Assembly (NCBI GenBank): GCA_008704415.1
Contig: VXIS01000245.1
Coordinates: 1-64,000, forward strand
Direction of reading: 5' to 3'
Length of the DNA: 64,000 nt
From: Sphaerosporella brunnea
Lineage: Eukaryota > Ascomycota > Pezizomycetes > Pezizales > Pyronemataceae
Shown: one piece after another, positions 33,341 through 44,942 of the stretch
How the letters are laid out: the number at the start of each line of letters is the position of its first letter
Position numbering within the stretch: position 1 is the stretch's first letter
Translations under genes and position numbers: made by a program
The notes under the pieces: generated by a model
Database searches by the model: none
What the model was told of the DNA's origin: nothing
The model's input: only the letters and a program-made list of their open reading frames with translations

Positions 33341-33820
33341 TATGATTAAAACAAAAAAAAAAATACGGTAGAGACACTTTATGAACCCCCTTCAACATAA
33401 CGCCGTTTTCAAAATACCAAAACACTGTTTCCTCTTAGGGATTGAGTGTTCAGGTTTTCGGAACGAGAAAATCTCAGAAACGATGGGATAGCGTGTTGTA
33501 CCGGAAGGTTTATAGCCCTGGGTCTACAAAACTTGAAAAATCAGATATAAGGCTCAAAAACGCTGGTTTGAACCGCCCTAACATAAAAACAAAGATCATC
33601 CCCAATGATAAGGATGAAAGGTGAAGATTAAGGTGGTGGCCGTTGGGAAGACCGCTGTGAGGCGATGAGCCGTTGGACCGTTTTTGCCTTCGTACCGTGT
33701 CGAGCAATGTGTCTTAAACACGTGCCGCTCTGATATCGATGACCCGTGGCCTGAAAGGGTCCCCCCAAGCCCCCGGGGGAAGGTTCACCTAAAACGTGGC
33801 CAATTCACCCATCTATCTGC
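33341..33820. other. Intergenic, nothing recognised
   Basis: AT-rich to mixed sequence at the 3' side of the deaminase gene. The short plus-strand frame at 33442-33624 shows no domain. Confidence 0.5.
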
Positions 33821-35990
33821 CTAGAACATCGGAGTTTCCCTAAAGGTGAAAGTGTGAAGGCGCTCGGTCGGACTGAGCGCAACGCTTTCTGCGGAACAGT
33901 GAGACAAGCTCCTCAACTTCACGTCGTCTAGATATTCACGGAGCAGGTCCTCGAACTTGCGGATCACACGCTCACGCACCACACCAGGGAGGCCGGGGGG
34001 GAGGGCGCAGCCGTAAATGTACACATGCTTGTTATAAATGGGGTACTTCCCGGGACGACCAGAGGAAAGTTCATGTTGGATTGCAGCGCAAACCGGGCAA
34101 CACCGCTTAGAGGGCGCAATGAGTGGAGCCGCCTTTTTGAGCTGGTCCAGCACGTCTTGCGAAACCACCGACTGTTAAGGAGTCAGTGTAAGTTTGAGGG
34201 AAGGATGACGGAGGACAAACCGGATCAATAGACTCTCCACTACTGGCAAGATAGTGCAAACATGCGAGAACCGCCTCGCAATGCGGAACGCCCTTGAAAG
34301 AGAAGTTAGGATCCGAGATTATGTTGCTGCTGGCGGGATGGCCGTAAGTCTTGATCACATCGTCTATGATAACGGTATGTTCATCGGGGTCCGGATAGAT
34401 GGTCTTGACCACCTCCTTCCACGGCTTCATGTCCATAGACGAGGGTGGGTATGTGATGGTGCGAAAGGACAACTTCGGCGTGTTGCGACTCAGTGAATGG
34501 GCGAATAAAAGGAAGGAGTAGTGCATAGGAGCCGCAACCAAACGGAGCCAATAAACCCACTCCTTAGCGATCGCTAGTTTGCTATGTTTCTGGGTGGCGA
34601 TAGATGTATGCGCCTCGATGTAGTCCGAGGGACTTAGGCAACCCTGTTCTTCATCCTCATCATCGTCTTGCTCGTCGACATCGCTACCGGCTCCATCTGC
34701 AGACGGCTTCAACCCATCACCACCGCCACCGGCTCCATCTGCAGACGGCTTCAACCCATCACCACCGCCATGGTGGTGGTCCTCGTCGTCGGAGACGGCA
34801 GAGTCAGCTGCGAGGGCTGTTTGGATGCTGCGCCCCAAATAAGCGGTCACATACCAGTCGAAAAGCGGCGATTCCCACGCCATGTGAGCCAGAGGTCGCA
34901 GCACAACATAGACATCGTTGAGTGCATGACGTAACTGCTCTTCGCTGGGAATGTTCCACTTGGGCGAAGACGTGGTTTTCGACGAGCTCTCGGTGTTCGC
35001 TGGGGCTTCGGCCTTCGGCGGGGTACCAGTCTTTGGCTTACAAAACTTGTTATAATTGTTTCTCAGGTTGCGGACTGGCTTTTCAGCCTTTTCCAACACT
35101 TCCAGCACAAAGCGGTGGTATTGCATGAATAGCGTCTGGCCATCATGCGGCGTGGTGATGGCTTCTGTCCCATTCTTCACGACGGTAAACAACGTCTCGT
35201 AATGTTGCTCATCCATTCCCAGGACTTCAAAGGCTTGCAATAGGGACTCCCTCTCAGCCTGATCAAATAGGTGAAGGAATTCTTTGATGGGACGTGGCTT
35301 CACCGCAGCGACGTCGAGATCCTTCAGAACCGTCCAGTGGTCATGGGGCATTTTCTTGCTGAGGAGTCTCCTTTCGAGCTTGCGCGCCCCATGAAAGAGC
35401 GTGTAGTGCACAAGATCCACATAGGCGCGATCTCTGGAGGTGGGCGAGGGCGACGAATCCGATGGCGTGGCCGCCGTGGCGCACTTGCTTATCAGGTTCG
35501 CGACGATCCGGCAATGCTCCTGGAAAGGGACCTGCGTTCCCCTGCAGCGACATCAGACGAGTCATCGAAATAAGAGAAGTACTTCTCACCATTTCTCAAC
35601 CAAATACTTGACGGTGCCATCAAACTGGATCACAGCGTCGTCCTCCAGACGCACGCTGCATCCGGACGCGGCTGGTGTTTCGTCCGGTGCGGGATTCTTC
35701 GCAACCAAGATATCATGGCGCGAATAATCCTTCCGCTTGGCCTTTCTAGCCGGCATGCAAAAGAGCGTGATCCCCTCAATCGAACGCTTCGGGATACAGG
35801 CTACCACTTCGGTACTGCGCGCAAGTAGAAAGGAGACTGCCAGCATCCGTTTAAAATTGCTGCGCGATCCTGCCGGAACCTTCGACGCATAATGTGTATT
35901 GTCCGGTCTACGGAACAAACTCAGTAGCGAAGTGACGGTTCTGAAGTGCAGGTCGTCGCGATAAAACGCGTCGTCGGCGTTGAGGGCCAT
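33821..35990 (-). CDS. OTT_1508-like deaminase family protein
   Basis: The model has three exons, 35990-35590, 35541-34221 and 34171-33821, with introns of 48 and 49 nt, and encodes 690 aa. The zinc-deaminase signature is split across the last intron: H-C-E at ~554-556 (VPHCEAVLACLHYL) and CCPVC at ~598-602. It is followed by a GCALPPGLP segment that this fungal family shows after the second motif. The N-terminal ~550 residues are mostly helical and include an acidic linker with a duplicated GGDGLKPSADGAG unit (DNA repeat at ~34685-34770). OTT_1508-like deaminases are inferred nucleic-acid or nucleotide deaminases, expanded in fungi and suspected of roles in genome conflict or allorecognition; the substrate is unknown. 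A fold-back element lies 71 bp upstream. Confidence 0.75.
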
Positions 35991-36060
35991 GTTTGATCGT
36001 AAGGACAGGTGGTGGTGGTGCGTTGCGACAACGGGAAAAAGGATAAGAAGTAGGTAAAGG

Positions 36061-36425
36061 TACCGTAGAATCCCGGTAATAACGAAATTTCACAGACCCC
36101 GAAGTATACTGACACGTACCGTTCAGCGGGCAGTGAAGCTGGGTGGGAAGTGTTTCGACGCGAGCTGGAGTGCAAAGAGGCGACGTGAAAGTCAAAAAGA
36201 CGTCGCGACGAAGATGCTGGAGACAAGGTGGAGACGGGGAAGAGCGAGCGCTCAGGCTGTCGCCGCGGTCTCCATCTCCCCGCTCTGTTTAAGGTCTACC
36301 GGTCGAGCACTGTCCAAGCACATCGCTTCCAACCGCCTCTCAGACAGCTTCACTGCCCGCTGAACGGTACGTGTCAGTATACTTCGGGGTCTGTGAAATT
36401 TCGTTATTACCGGGATAATACGGTA
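36061..36425. repeat. Fold-back element with ~81-bp terminal inverted repeats
   Basis: 36061-36141 and 36345-36425 are inverted copies differing at only two or three positions near the outer end. They contain CCCGGTAATAACGAAATTTC and AAGTATACTGACACGTACC blocks. The ~200-bp interior has no ORF with recognisable features. The left repeat begins 71 bp upstream of the deaminase start codon, so it may supply or disturb that promoter. A target-site duplication is not obvious. Confidence 0.85.
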
Positions 36426-36654
36426 TGTACTTAAGTACTTACTTTTATTAGGTATTAGAACAGATCACGAGAAAAAGGAAGTCGTCAAAAGTCGTGGGAT
36501 AGGTATGAGAGTGAAGTGTAGGTCAAATTTACGCGACGAGCCAAAAGCGCACCCCCCAGATCTAGCTACGGTTACACAAAGTTCTGGGCTGGCTCTGCAG
36601 AGCCGCACCACCCTAACCCTAACCCCACTTTGGTGGAGGAATTTATACCACTGC

Positions 36655-37429
36655 TAGAGAGTTTGCGATTTGACTCTAGATGCAAAAATCAGGCAGGCTG
36701 TGACCAGAAGAAGTCTTGGCCAGCTAGACCCGAGTTTCCAGATGCAAATGACAAGTGAGAAAGAAGCGCCCGTCCTCGCCGCCGCCCGTCCGCCACACAA
36801 GAAGACCACATCCTCCCCAGCAAAATGACCCTGCGACAACACGTCTCCTCCTTGAAAGAAAGCGTGAAATAATTTACCAGCATATGCACAGCGAGTGAGA
36901 AAAAAAAATTTACTGGGTAATCAAAAGAAACGGGGATGTGCTCCAAGCAACCGGCAGAATCAACCTTGATGTGCTTGCTACCTACCCAGCGAAAACTGGA
37001 AAACTTATTTCAGGTACACCTCCATCAAAAGACAAGAGGAAAAAAAGGGGAGAGTAAAAAGGGGAGAGTAGGATTAAGGAGCCTCGGCGTAGAAGCCACC
37101 AATTAGTACCAACCAGTGGTGCCTGACGTGGGTATCACCGTATGTATGTATGTATGTAGGTAGGTAGGTAGGTAGGTAGGTAGGTAGTCTGTACTTTGAT
37201 TTCACGGTGTTGAAGTTGATAGGGTACGGGCACAGAGCGTCAAAACAAAAATTATATGGGTTCATAGTTACGTTTGGCGGCGGTCTGGTCTGGCGGCCTG
37301 GCGTTATCCGGAGCGCAAGCTCTCCAGATGGATGCAACGCAAAATCACGTGGCTGAATGGCAAACTCTCCAGCTGCGAATCCGAGGCTGAGGCTGCAGTT
37401 GCATCTGGAGTCAAATCGCAAACTCTCTA
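36655..37429. repeat. TA-flanked MITE with ~31-bp terminal inverted repeats
   Basis: The ends read TAGAGAGTTTGCGATTTGAC... at 36655 and its complement ending at 37429, with one mismatch in about 31 bp. TA at both borders fits the target duplication of Tc1/mariner-type elements. Shorter subterminal copies of GAGTTT/CCAGATGCAA occur inside. No transposase frame is present. A (TAGG)n run at ~37156-37187 lies inside. Confidence 0.75.
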
Positions 37430-38221
37430 ACAAAACCACACACCCCCCAACTGGTTATAGAAAACACCTTTAACAGAATTGATCGGTGATTGTTAGCATG
37501 AACTTGGGCCGTTGTTTTCAGTCTCATGGCAATTGGATGTTTCGTTGTCGAGAATATCGCCGCCGGTTGTGAGACCGACCCCGCCTGTCACACTAAACCT
37601 TTTTGGACGAAAGCATGTTGTGGACCGAAGGTCATGTCACATGCATGCTCTAAAGCTGGTCGGTCATACGCCATCGTTTGACCATGCATTCTAACTTTGT
37701 CTCTGGCCAGCGGGGGGTTTTTGGAGTTTTTTTTCTGATTGCACTTATGCACGTTGTAACGGAGGGGGAGGAGGGTCGAGAACAGACTGGAGGAGCCCAA
37801 GGTACTCACGTGTGGAGGAACGAACAGATTCAGGAAACAGGAGGTCAAAACTAGATCCGGAGGGGGGTCTAGTACTTAGATCGATGAACCCAGGTAACTC
37901 AGATTGACATACAAAAATTCAGTCAAGAGGAAAGGAAAGCAAGCAACAAAGTGGAAGCGAAGACCCCTCTATATATATACTATCTCTCGCAGAAGAAGCA
38001 GAATGCGGGATGACTTCTTTCTTCGCAGGCAGGGAAGGGAGCGTACCGTACCCTCTTTCTCTTTCTCTTTCTCTTTTTTTTTTTTTTTTTTTTTTTATCC
38101 CCCAACGATTTTACACCAGCAATGAAAAAAAAAAACCCGGGTTCCTAACCGAAAAGGCGAAAAAAAACGCCGGCGCCCAAAGCGACAGACCTATCATATC
38201 AAAAAAACCTAATGGGAAAGA

Positions 38222-38266
<45 letters not shown>

Positions 38267-38741
38267 ACAACGCCACCACTTACTTCCATGAATTCAAGTG
38301 TTCTTCGACAACCGGCCGCCGCGGCGGGCCAATATTCCTCGTCCTTCGCCCCGCCCCGCCCCGCCGCCCCCACTGCACGAGAAAAAAAGTATGAGCTACC
38401 TTACTACGGTTCCACGGGTTCATTTGACGAGAAAGCGCAAAAAAAAAAAAAAAAAAAAAAGAGAGATGATCCAGATAATACCCATCTGCCACCACCACCG
38501 TCACACCGGCTTCACCTTTCAGTAGCAGCAGCATGATGAGCCATGCTTCTCGGAGGATCATTTCCGCAGCTCTTCGGGTCCACGCCACCACGGGCGCCTA
38601 AAAAAAAAATGGAAGTTGGTAACACCGAGTTGTTGTTGTCTATTACAAGTTTGACGTCGAAGAAAAAAAAAAGGCAAAAAGAGATTTCTTCATATATTGT
38701 CACTCACTCACTCGCTCGCTCGCTCAGTCTGGCGCAACCTT

Positions 38742-38777
<36 letters not shown>

Positions 38778-39700
38778 CGCAGTGTAGTTTTGAAGATTAC
38801 TACTTGCTTCCAGAAAGAGGAGGATAAGACATCGTATGGTATATTATATAGCAACGCCTACTACTACATAATATCTATCGACGACGACCCCCCCGTCACG
38901 ATTGGTGATTGGTGATTGGTGATATCGTGTGAAGGAGCGCGTCGAGATCTCGGAAACAAAAAAAAAAAAAAAAAACGCTGCTGCTATAGCCCGGCAAGTA
39001 GAGCCATCACCACCATCATCATCATCATTGGCTCGTGGCACACGACGGGCCCGCCAGGACCAGGAACTGTAAGTTCATGTTCAAGCATTCCCGTCTCTGC
39101 GTCCATGGTGCGCCCAATCCTCAGGCTACCGCACAGAGACCCATAGTTGGCGCCTTTCCCGAGTGCGTAGGATGGGGCTGGAACTTGTGGAGGCGGCGGC
39201 CCGAGCCGAGGACCTGGGTTTGCTGGTAGGTAGGTAGGTAGGTAGGTAGGTGTCAGGCCTCGGCACGGGGCCGTGGGTATGTTGTGTTTGGGCCGGCCAG
39301 CTAGAGATGGAGATGAGTAGGAAGCATGTAAGCAACGCGATACAGCCAGCCAGCCAGCCAGCCAGTCAGTCAGTCAGCGCGATACCAATCCCAGGAGGTA
39401 TGAGTATATGTATGAATGTATGTATGTATCCCAGGCGTTAAAACATCGGTTCCCCCCGGTCTCCGTTTCGCTCATCCACAGGTTGAGCGATCCTTTCCTC
39501 CAAGCCTGCCCGTTCCGTTGCGTTCCGTTTTAAAGAAACCAGCTGCTGCTCCCCAAGTATCCAGTGAATCATAAATTATCACGCATTGTTCCGGTGGCTT
39601 CGATGCGCAGCTGTGTTCCCGAGCGTGGCGTGGCATGTGAGCACGGCGAGTGCTACCTCGTGCAGCCAGACCGCGTGCATGATTCGGCGCGTCTATCCAG
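37430..39700. other. Gene-poor, homopolymer- and microsatellite-rich stretch
   Basis: No supportable gene. Runs include T at ~38075-38096, 43 A at 38223-38265, ~20 A at 38440-38460, ~33 T at 38744-38777, (CAT/ATC)n near 39010, (TAGG)n at 39226-39250, (CCAG)n/(TCAG)n at 39345-39378 and (TATG)n at 39400-39427. Short frames have biased composition only. Confidence 0.7.
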
Positions 39701-42700
39701 GCATAAGCGCGAGATGTGGATCCTCGGATTATCGTCGGATGCAATGCAGAGTCTCGCCTCGTGATCGAAGCGGTGGCTGAGTTCCAGGCAGCCGAAAGCA
39801 GCAGGAGGCGAGCGAGGGCTTGGCTTGGCGGGGTCGTTTGGTTGGCGATAAGTCAGCCACTCGCTGGGGGGGGGGGGGGCTTCGCCACCTCGCAAAAAGC
39901 CGCACCACCACCACGGCGTTTGCCTCAAAAGCCTCCATCGCCTCCACCGCCTCGCTCGCACTTCCCTTCCGCCTCCACAGGTGCCGTTCGCCAGCCACCC
40001 TTTCAGGTTTCAACCACACGACTCGGAATCGCGCCAACAACAAAACAACAGCGCTCGAGCCCGCGCATCCATCGCCCGACGGCTGCGGTGTACCATCCTT
40101 CCACTGGCCGCAAGCATCAATCAATCAAACAGTCAATCAATCAAGCAAGCAAGCAATCGATCAACAAGCAATCAATCAAGCAATCAATCTGCGTAGCTGG
40201 CGAGTGATCGAAAATAGATTGTATGTATCGCTTTTCGTTCGTTTCTCTCCCGTGTCTGCTCGCCTTCTCGCTGGCCGGCTCTGGCAGGCGGCTTTTTTTT
40301 TTTTCTTTTTCCTTTTCCTTTCTTTTTTTCTCTCTTTTTTTTTTTTTTTTTCATTCCGCTCCTTTCTTTTTTTCCTTTTCCGTGCGGATGGCGTTCGTCT
40401 GCCGCGCGTGCCTGGGTTGGATTTGCTTTCGTTGCGATTCCAGCCTCACGCTTTTGGCTCACCTCATCCTTTCCCCGACGCATGATCCTGGTGCGTGTGC
40501 GTGTGCGACCCACCACCACCCACACCTCCGTCATCATCCAGTCGCACTCCACGCCGGCCACCCCTCCACCCTCCACGCTCCACGCTCCACCCCTCCACCC
40601 CTCCTCCCACTCCCCAGCCACCACCACCACCCACCCGTCACATCTCGCTCTCCCCGCCATGTGTTCCGTTTCCAACAGCGGCGTCAGCCGCACCCGATGC
40701 TGCGGAAAAGCAGAGGCCGTCCAGACTTATGCATCTGCGGCGTCAATCCGCCGCTGCTGCTGCTGCTGGGCCGGTTTCACGGCTGGGCATGCATGCGCCT
40801 CTCTCCTGTCATGTTTGTAGGGTGGGTGGTGGTGGTGGTTGCGTGGTTCTGCGTTCGGATTCCGTGGGTGGCAGGGGCGATCTGTGGTTGAGGCGTTCTA
40901 TTTGGGATGCTGGCTTTGTTGGTTTGGTTGGCTGTGGGCAGCGCTGTTGGGGTGTTGTTGGGCGGGGGGTGGGCGAGGTTCCGGTGGTTGGAAAGGGCTG
41001 CGGAGAGAGGGAGGCTGAGCAGGCCACCACAGCTGCTACTGCTGCTGCTGCTGCTGCTGCTGATGCTGCTGCTGCCGCTTCCTTGCCGACCACCGCCGGA
41101 GAGCAGAGAGAAAGAGCAACGAGAAAGAACGGAAAGAAAGAAAAGAAAGAAAAGAAAGAAAAGACAGCAAAGACAGAAAAGACAGAAAAGACAGAAAGAA
41201 AGAAAGAAAGAGACCTCGTTTTCCGTCATTTCTCTCGTTTCTCGTTCTTCATTCCATTCCTCGCATTTGTCTCTGGCGCCGGGGCTGATGACTCTGTAGG
41301 CTGCTGCCACCACCTGCCAGGCCTGCGAACTGCCACTGCCGCTGACCTTCCTTCCAAGCTCAAACCGCACCCAACCCGCCTGACAGCCACACTTTCGCAT
41401 CCATCACCACGGCAATACGGATTCACTCGCCTCACTCACTCACTCACTCACTCACTCACTGACTTACTCACCCACGCACGCGCCTCGCTCACTCACTCGA
41501 TTGGCCCCACTCAACGAAAGAAAGCAGGAACCAAAGACGGAAAGAAGGAACCAAGGAAAGAAATAAAGAACGGAAGAAAGAAAGAAAGAAAGAAAGAAAA
41601 AAAAGCTGCATCTTCAATCCTTCGTTCGTACATACCCGCCCGCCCGCCCGCCTCGCCTCACCATCCACACTGCACGCCAACCCACATCTTCGCTTCGCAC
41701 CGAGCGCGTGCGGTTGACGCCCCAACAACAAACTCAACCCCATCCACGTCTGTAACTCGACGAGAGCGATCCTACCTCTGATCCTGCAACCGCTGTCGTG
41801 CTGCAGTCCATTCTTTCCCGAGACCTTGCGACTGCCACTCCCGTGACCGCCCTCGACCTCCTTCCGCCCCGACGACGACGCCGCGACCGCCTCGCCTGCA
41901 ATTGAGCGCCGTGTTGACACTCCCGAGCGCCACCTCGTCCACTTTTACCGAGTTCCCGACCAACCGTGACGGTCGCGATCGCTGGTTTTGTCGAACTCTC
42001 GACGGTTGTGGGCATTGGAGAATGCGAAGCCGGCTCTTGCTTGTCGCCATTGAATCCCAGCTCCACTGAGAATCCGTCGTCGTCGCTACGTTGCGCCGAC
42101 CGACCGCCGAGATCACCTGTTCAGCCGTCCCGGTGTCGTTACCGAAGACTACGGCTATCAACGAATTGTCCGCTCGAGCATTTCTGAAACGGTACGTGGC
42201 TGTGTTTTTGTTGTGCTCCCCGCCGCTGCCTGCTGCTGTGCATGAAGTCGGGAGGGCTGGCAGCTTCTCTGCATATCCCTCTCCGAGTGTGTTGACGTCC
42301 CATCGTCGACCCCCCCCCCCCCCCCCCAAAATCCAATGCAGCGACGAAGCCAGCTTGACTCGAGCTCCCGCCTGCATCTTGCCGCCATCGGTCCTTGCAC
42401 TCCGCTGGACTCGGCCCCGCTAATGCAGGTCCTGTCGATGATCGTCTGCTATGACCTCCCCGCGTGTGTGCGCGCTTCCACCCTGCGCAGTGGTATTTAT
42501 ATCTCGCGTTGTCTATTTTGTCGTTGCGCGGCGCTTTGTTCCTTCGCTTTCGATTTCGGCATCCGTTGCCGTTCATCTCTGGACTTAGGGCTGATTGAGC
42601 TGTGGGCTGTAGATTTCGCTTGTTCCGAGTCACTCCGGCTCGTCCTGTGATTGGTCGACTATCCATCCACCGTCTGCCAAGCTATCGTCTGCCCTGCCCC

Positions 42701-43103
42701 CCCCCCCCCCGCAGCCCGACGCTACCGTCCCGGTTCTCTTGGTCTCGCGAGGACAGTTGCACTGCGCTACAATCGTACCTGTAGCCACTAGCCGCAAACC
42801 CATCCCATAGGTAAGCTCTCGCTGGGTACCCGTGTTTCGATCCCCCGTTCGGCGTCTGTTTTTGCATTGCTTGAGCCAACATCCTGGATCCGTACGTGCT
42901 TTATTTCTGGAAACGGTAGCTGCGGGTGATTGCTTGATTGCTTGAATGCCTGAATGCTTGGCGTCGATATCCCTCCAGTTTGGCTCATCGATTGGTTCTG
43001 CTTTTCTGTTTCAGAGCGCAAGCCGCGGCCCGCCAGCTGGGACATCTACTGACTGCGTCGCCTGGTAAAGATCCATCCAATCCCAGAACACATACCAACT
43101 ATC
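39701..43103. other. Long pyrimidine-rich upstream region of the C2H2 gene
   Basis: There is no convincing CDS, although long biased frames exist (e.g. 40495-41781, His/Pro/Lys repeats). The stretch carries G/C homopolymers (39867-39878, 42310-42327), (CTG)n at 41035-41065, (GAAA)n at 41120-41210 and 41575-41605, and (CACT)n at 41430-41462. A likely 5'-UTR intron is 42811-43014 (GTAAGC...TTTCAG). The extent of the transcript leader is unknown. Confidence 0.5.
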
Positions 43104-44942
43104 ATGAAAGCTTCACAGTTCTCATCAGCCCCGGTCCCTACGTCCAACGGCACCCACGAAAACCCTCACGCTGCGACGATCAACGAGCCCTACAGTTTTC
43201 ACTCTGCCCCCGCCGCCGCGCCAGCCAGATCTACGCCTTCAACGCCGCCCATCTCGCCCAAGGCGGTTCAAAACATATCCCCCAACCACGTTGCGAAGCT
43301 ACCAAATCTAGCGCCGCAGGTGAAATTGACTGGAGCGGCAGCTATGGCGAGTAGAAAACAGGCACAGAGTGCAAACAAGCGACCCGCCATGGGCGAGGAT
43401 TCCGCCAAAAACATGGAGACGACTCCAAACCCAGCCGCCGTGCTATTCAACCAAACCAGCAGGCCAGTGGACGCACCGGCTCAGGAAACCCCATCAACGT
43501 CGCAGAAGGTCCTGGGCAACATTGCGACCGCCGCGAATGCCATGGGCACGTCGGGGAGTACTGCTGCCATGACAGTCACCACCAACTCCAAGGAATCTCT
43601 AGAGGGGCAGACTCCCACAGCTACTGCTGGGCAAAGCGGTGCCGACATGTCGTTAATGCGGCCACATGCCGAGGGTGGATCCCAACTCCCATCCCTTTCA
43701 GTGCAGACGTTAAGGCCAGGGGAGCAGCAGCAGCAGCAGTTGACTGCTACTACCCCGACCACTCCAGGATTCAGCGCCACAACACCAACTACCCCATTCA
43801 GTCCATCAGCTACCACTCCTGGCGGTTCCAGGGGCAAACACACCTGTCCGCACTGCAGCCAGACCTTCACCCGGCACCATAACCTGAAATCACACCTCCT
43901 GACCCACTCTCACGAGAAGCCGTTCCTCTGCAACACGTGCAACGCACGCTTCCGCCGGCTCCACGATCTCAAGAGACACTCGAAGCTTCACACCGGGGAA
44001 CGGCCGCACGTGTGTCCCAAGTGTGGAAGGAAGTTTGCGCGAGGAGATGCGTTGGCTCGCCACGCTCGGGCCGAAGGGGGATGTGCCGGTCGTAGGGGCT
44101 CCATCGCGGGTGTTAACGACGACGGTTCCATTGTGATGGGTGAAGAAGATGGCATGGACGGGTTGGAGGGGCTGATCGATGGAGACGGAGATGGGGACAT
44201 TGACATGATCGGCGCGGGAAACACCGACGAGGGAAACAGAAGACGCAGCCTGCCCAGCATTCGGACCGACTTCTCGTCTGGACCGCCGTCGGGTTCTCAG
44301 GGCGGCAACCCTATCACCCCGGCGTCTGGATACACGCCCAACCCCCACCACAACACCTATCCCCCGTTGGGCACCCCGTCCAACAGGACGGCATCAACAG
44401 CGTCGGGACCGTCCCCTGCGGGACTCTTCCCTCCTACCATGTCGATGAAGCCGAACACGCCGACTTCCGCGTCGCCCATGCAGATGTCTGCCATCGGAGC
44501 CCCGACCCCGACCCCGACTTCGGCCATTCCGGGTGGGAGCGGTTCCATGCTCTCTCCTCACGGCGCGTTGACGGATTCGCCTCAAAATGTATCCCCTGCT
44601 GCTGCCCAGGGAGAGCTTTCCGGTGACAGGACCAGGAAAATGAGCGGAATCCAGCACTCGGAGCCCAACCGCGAGGTTGCTGCAGCTCCCACCGCCAACA
44701 TGGCTCCAGGACCTGGAAACAACTTCTTCACCTCCTTGGAAGGAGGCATCTGGGAATACGTCAAGGGACTGGAGGATCGGTTGCGTCACCTTGAGGTCTT
44801 GGAGGAACGGGTGCGCCAGTTGGAGGGGGTGGAGGCGAGAGTGCGTGAACTTGAGCAGGAGCTGAAGCAATACAAGCAACAGCATGCAGGGCCCTCGACA
44901 GATCAGCGGCAGCTGCAGCAAGAGACGGCGCAGTCGAGCTGA
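43104..44942 (+). CDS. C2H2 zinc-finger transcription factor with C-terminal coiled coil
   Basis: A single exon encodes 612 aa. Three consecutive C2H2-type fingers lie at ~247-330 (CPHC...H-LLTH; CNTC...H-KLH; CPKC...H). The third ends in RAEGGC rather than a second His at standard spacing. The RFRRLHDLKRH and TGERPHVCPKCGRKFARGDALARH linkers are typical of fungal regulators. The N-terminus is Ser/Pro/Thr-rich with a QQQQQ run near 210. The region between the fingers and the end is disordered (PNTPTSAS, TPTPTS). The last ~60 residues form a leucine-rich coiled coil (LEDRLRHLEVLEERVRQLE), suggesting dimerisation. Target genes and an exact orthologue are not evident from the sequence. Confidence 0.85.
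   Translation: MKASQFSSAPVPTSNGTHENPHAATINEPYSFHSAPAAAPARSTPSTPPISPKAVQNISPNHVAKLPNLAPQVKLTGAAAMASRKQAQSANKRPAMGEDSAKNMETTPNPAAVLFNQTSRPVDAPAQETPSTSQKVLGNIATAANAMGTSGSTAAMTVTTNSKESLEGQTPTATAGQSGADMSLMRPHAEGGSQLPSLSVQTLRPGEQQQQQLTATTPTTPGFSATTPTTPFSPSATTPGGSRGKHTCPHCSQTFTRHHNLKSHLLTHSHEKPFLCNTCNARFRRLHDLKRHSKLHTGERPHVCPKCGRKFARGDALARHARAEGGCAGRRGSIAGVNDDGSIVMGEEDGMDGLEGLIDGDGDGDIDMIGAGNTDEGNRRRSLPSIRTDFSSGPPSGSQGGNPITPASGYTPNPHHNTYPPLGTPSNRTASTASGPSPAGLFPPTMSMKPNTPTSASPMQMSAIGAPTPTPTSAIPGGSGSMLSPHGALTDSPQNVSPAAAQGELSGDRTRKMSGIQHSEPNREVAAAPTANMAPGPGNNFFTSLEGGIWEYVKGLEDRLRHLEVLEERVRQLEGVEARVRELEQELKQYKQQHAGPSTDQRQLQQETAQSS

Noticed and set aside
36610..36626. Telomere repeat tract (CCCTAACCCTAACCCC), with singles near 2125 and 63305
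   Set aside because: Only two or three units inside unique DNA. Too short for a telomere or interstitial telomere array.
40495..41781. 428-codon plus-strand frame
   Set aside because: Made of Pro/His/Ser, Lys/Glu and Ala microsatellite translations with no ATG at the annotated beginning. Overlaps several equally open frames on both strands.
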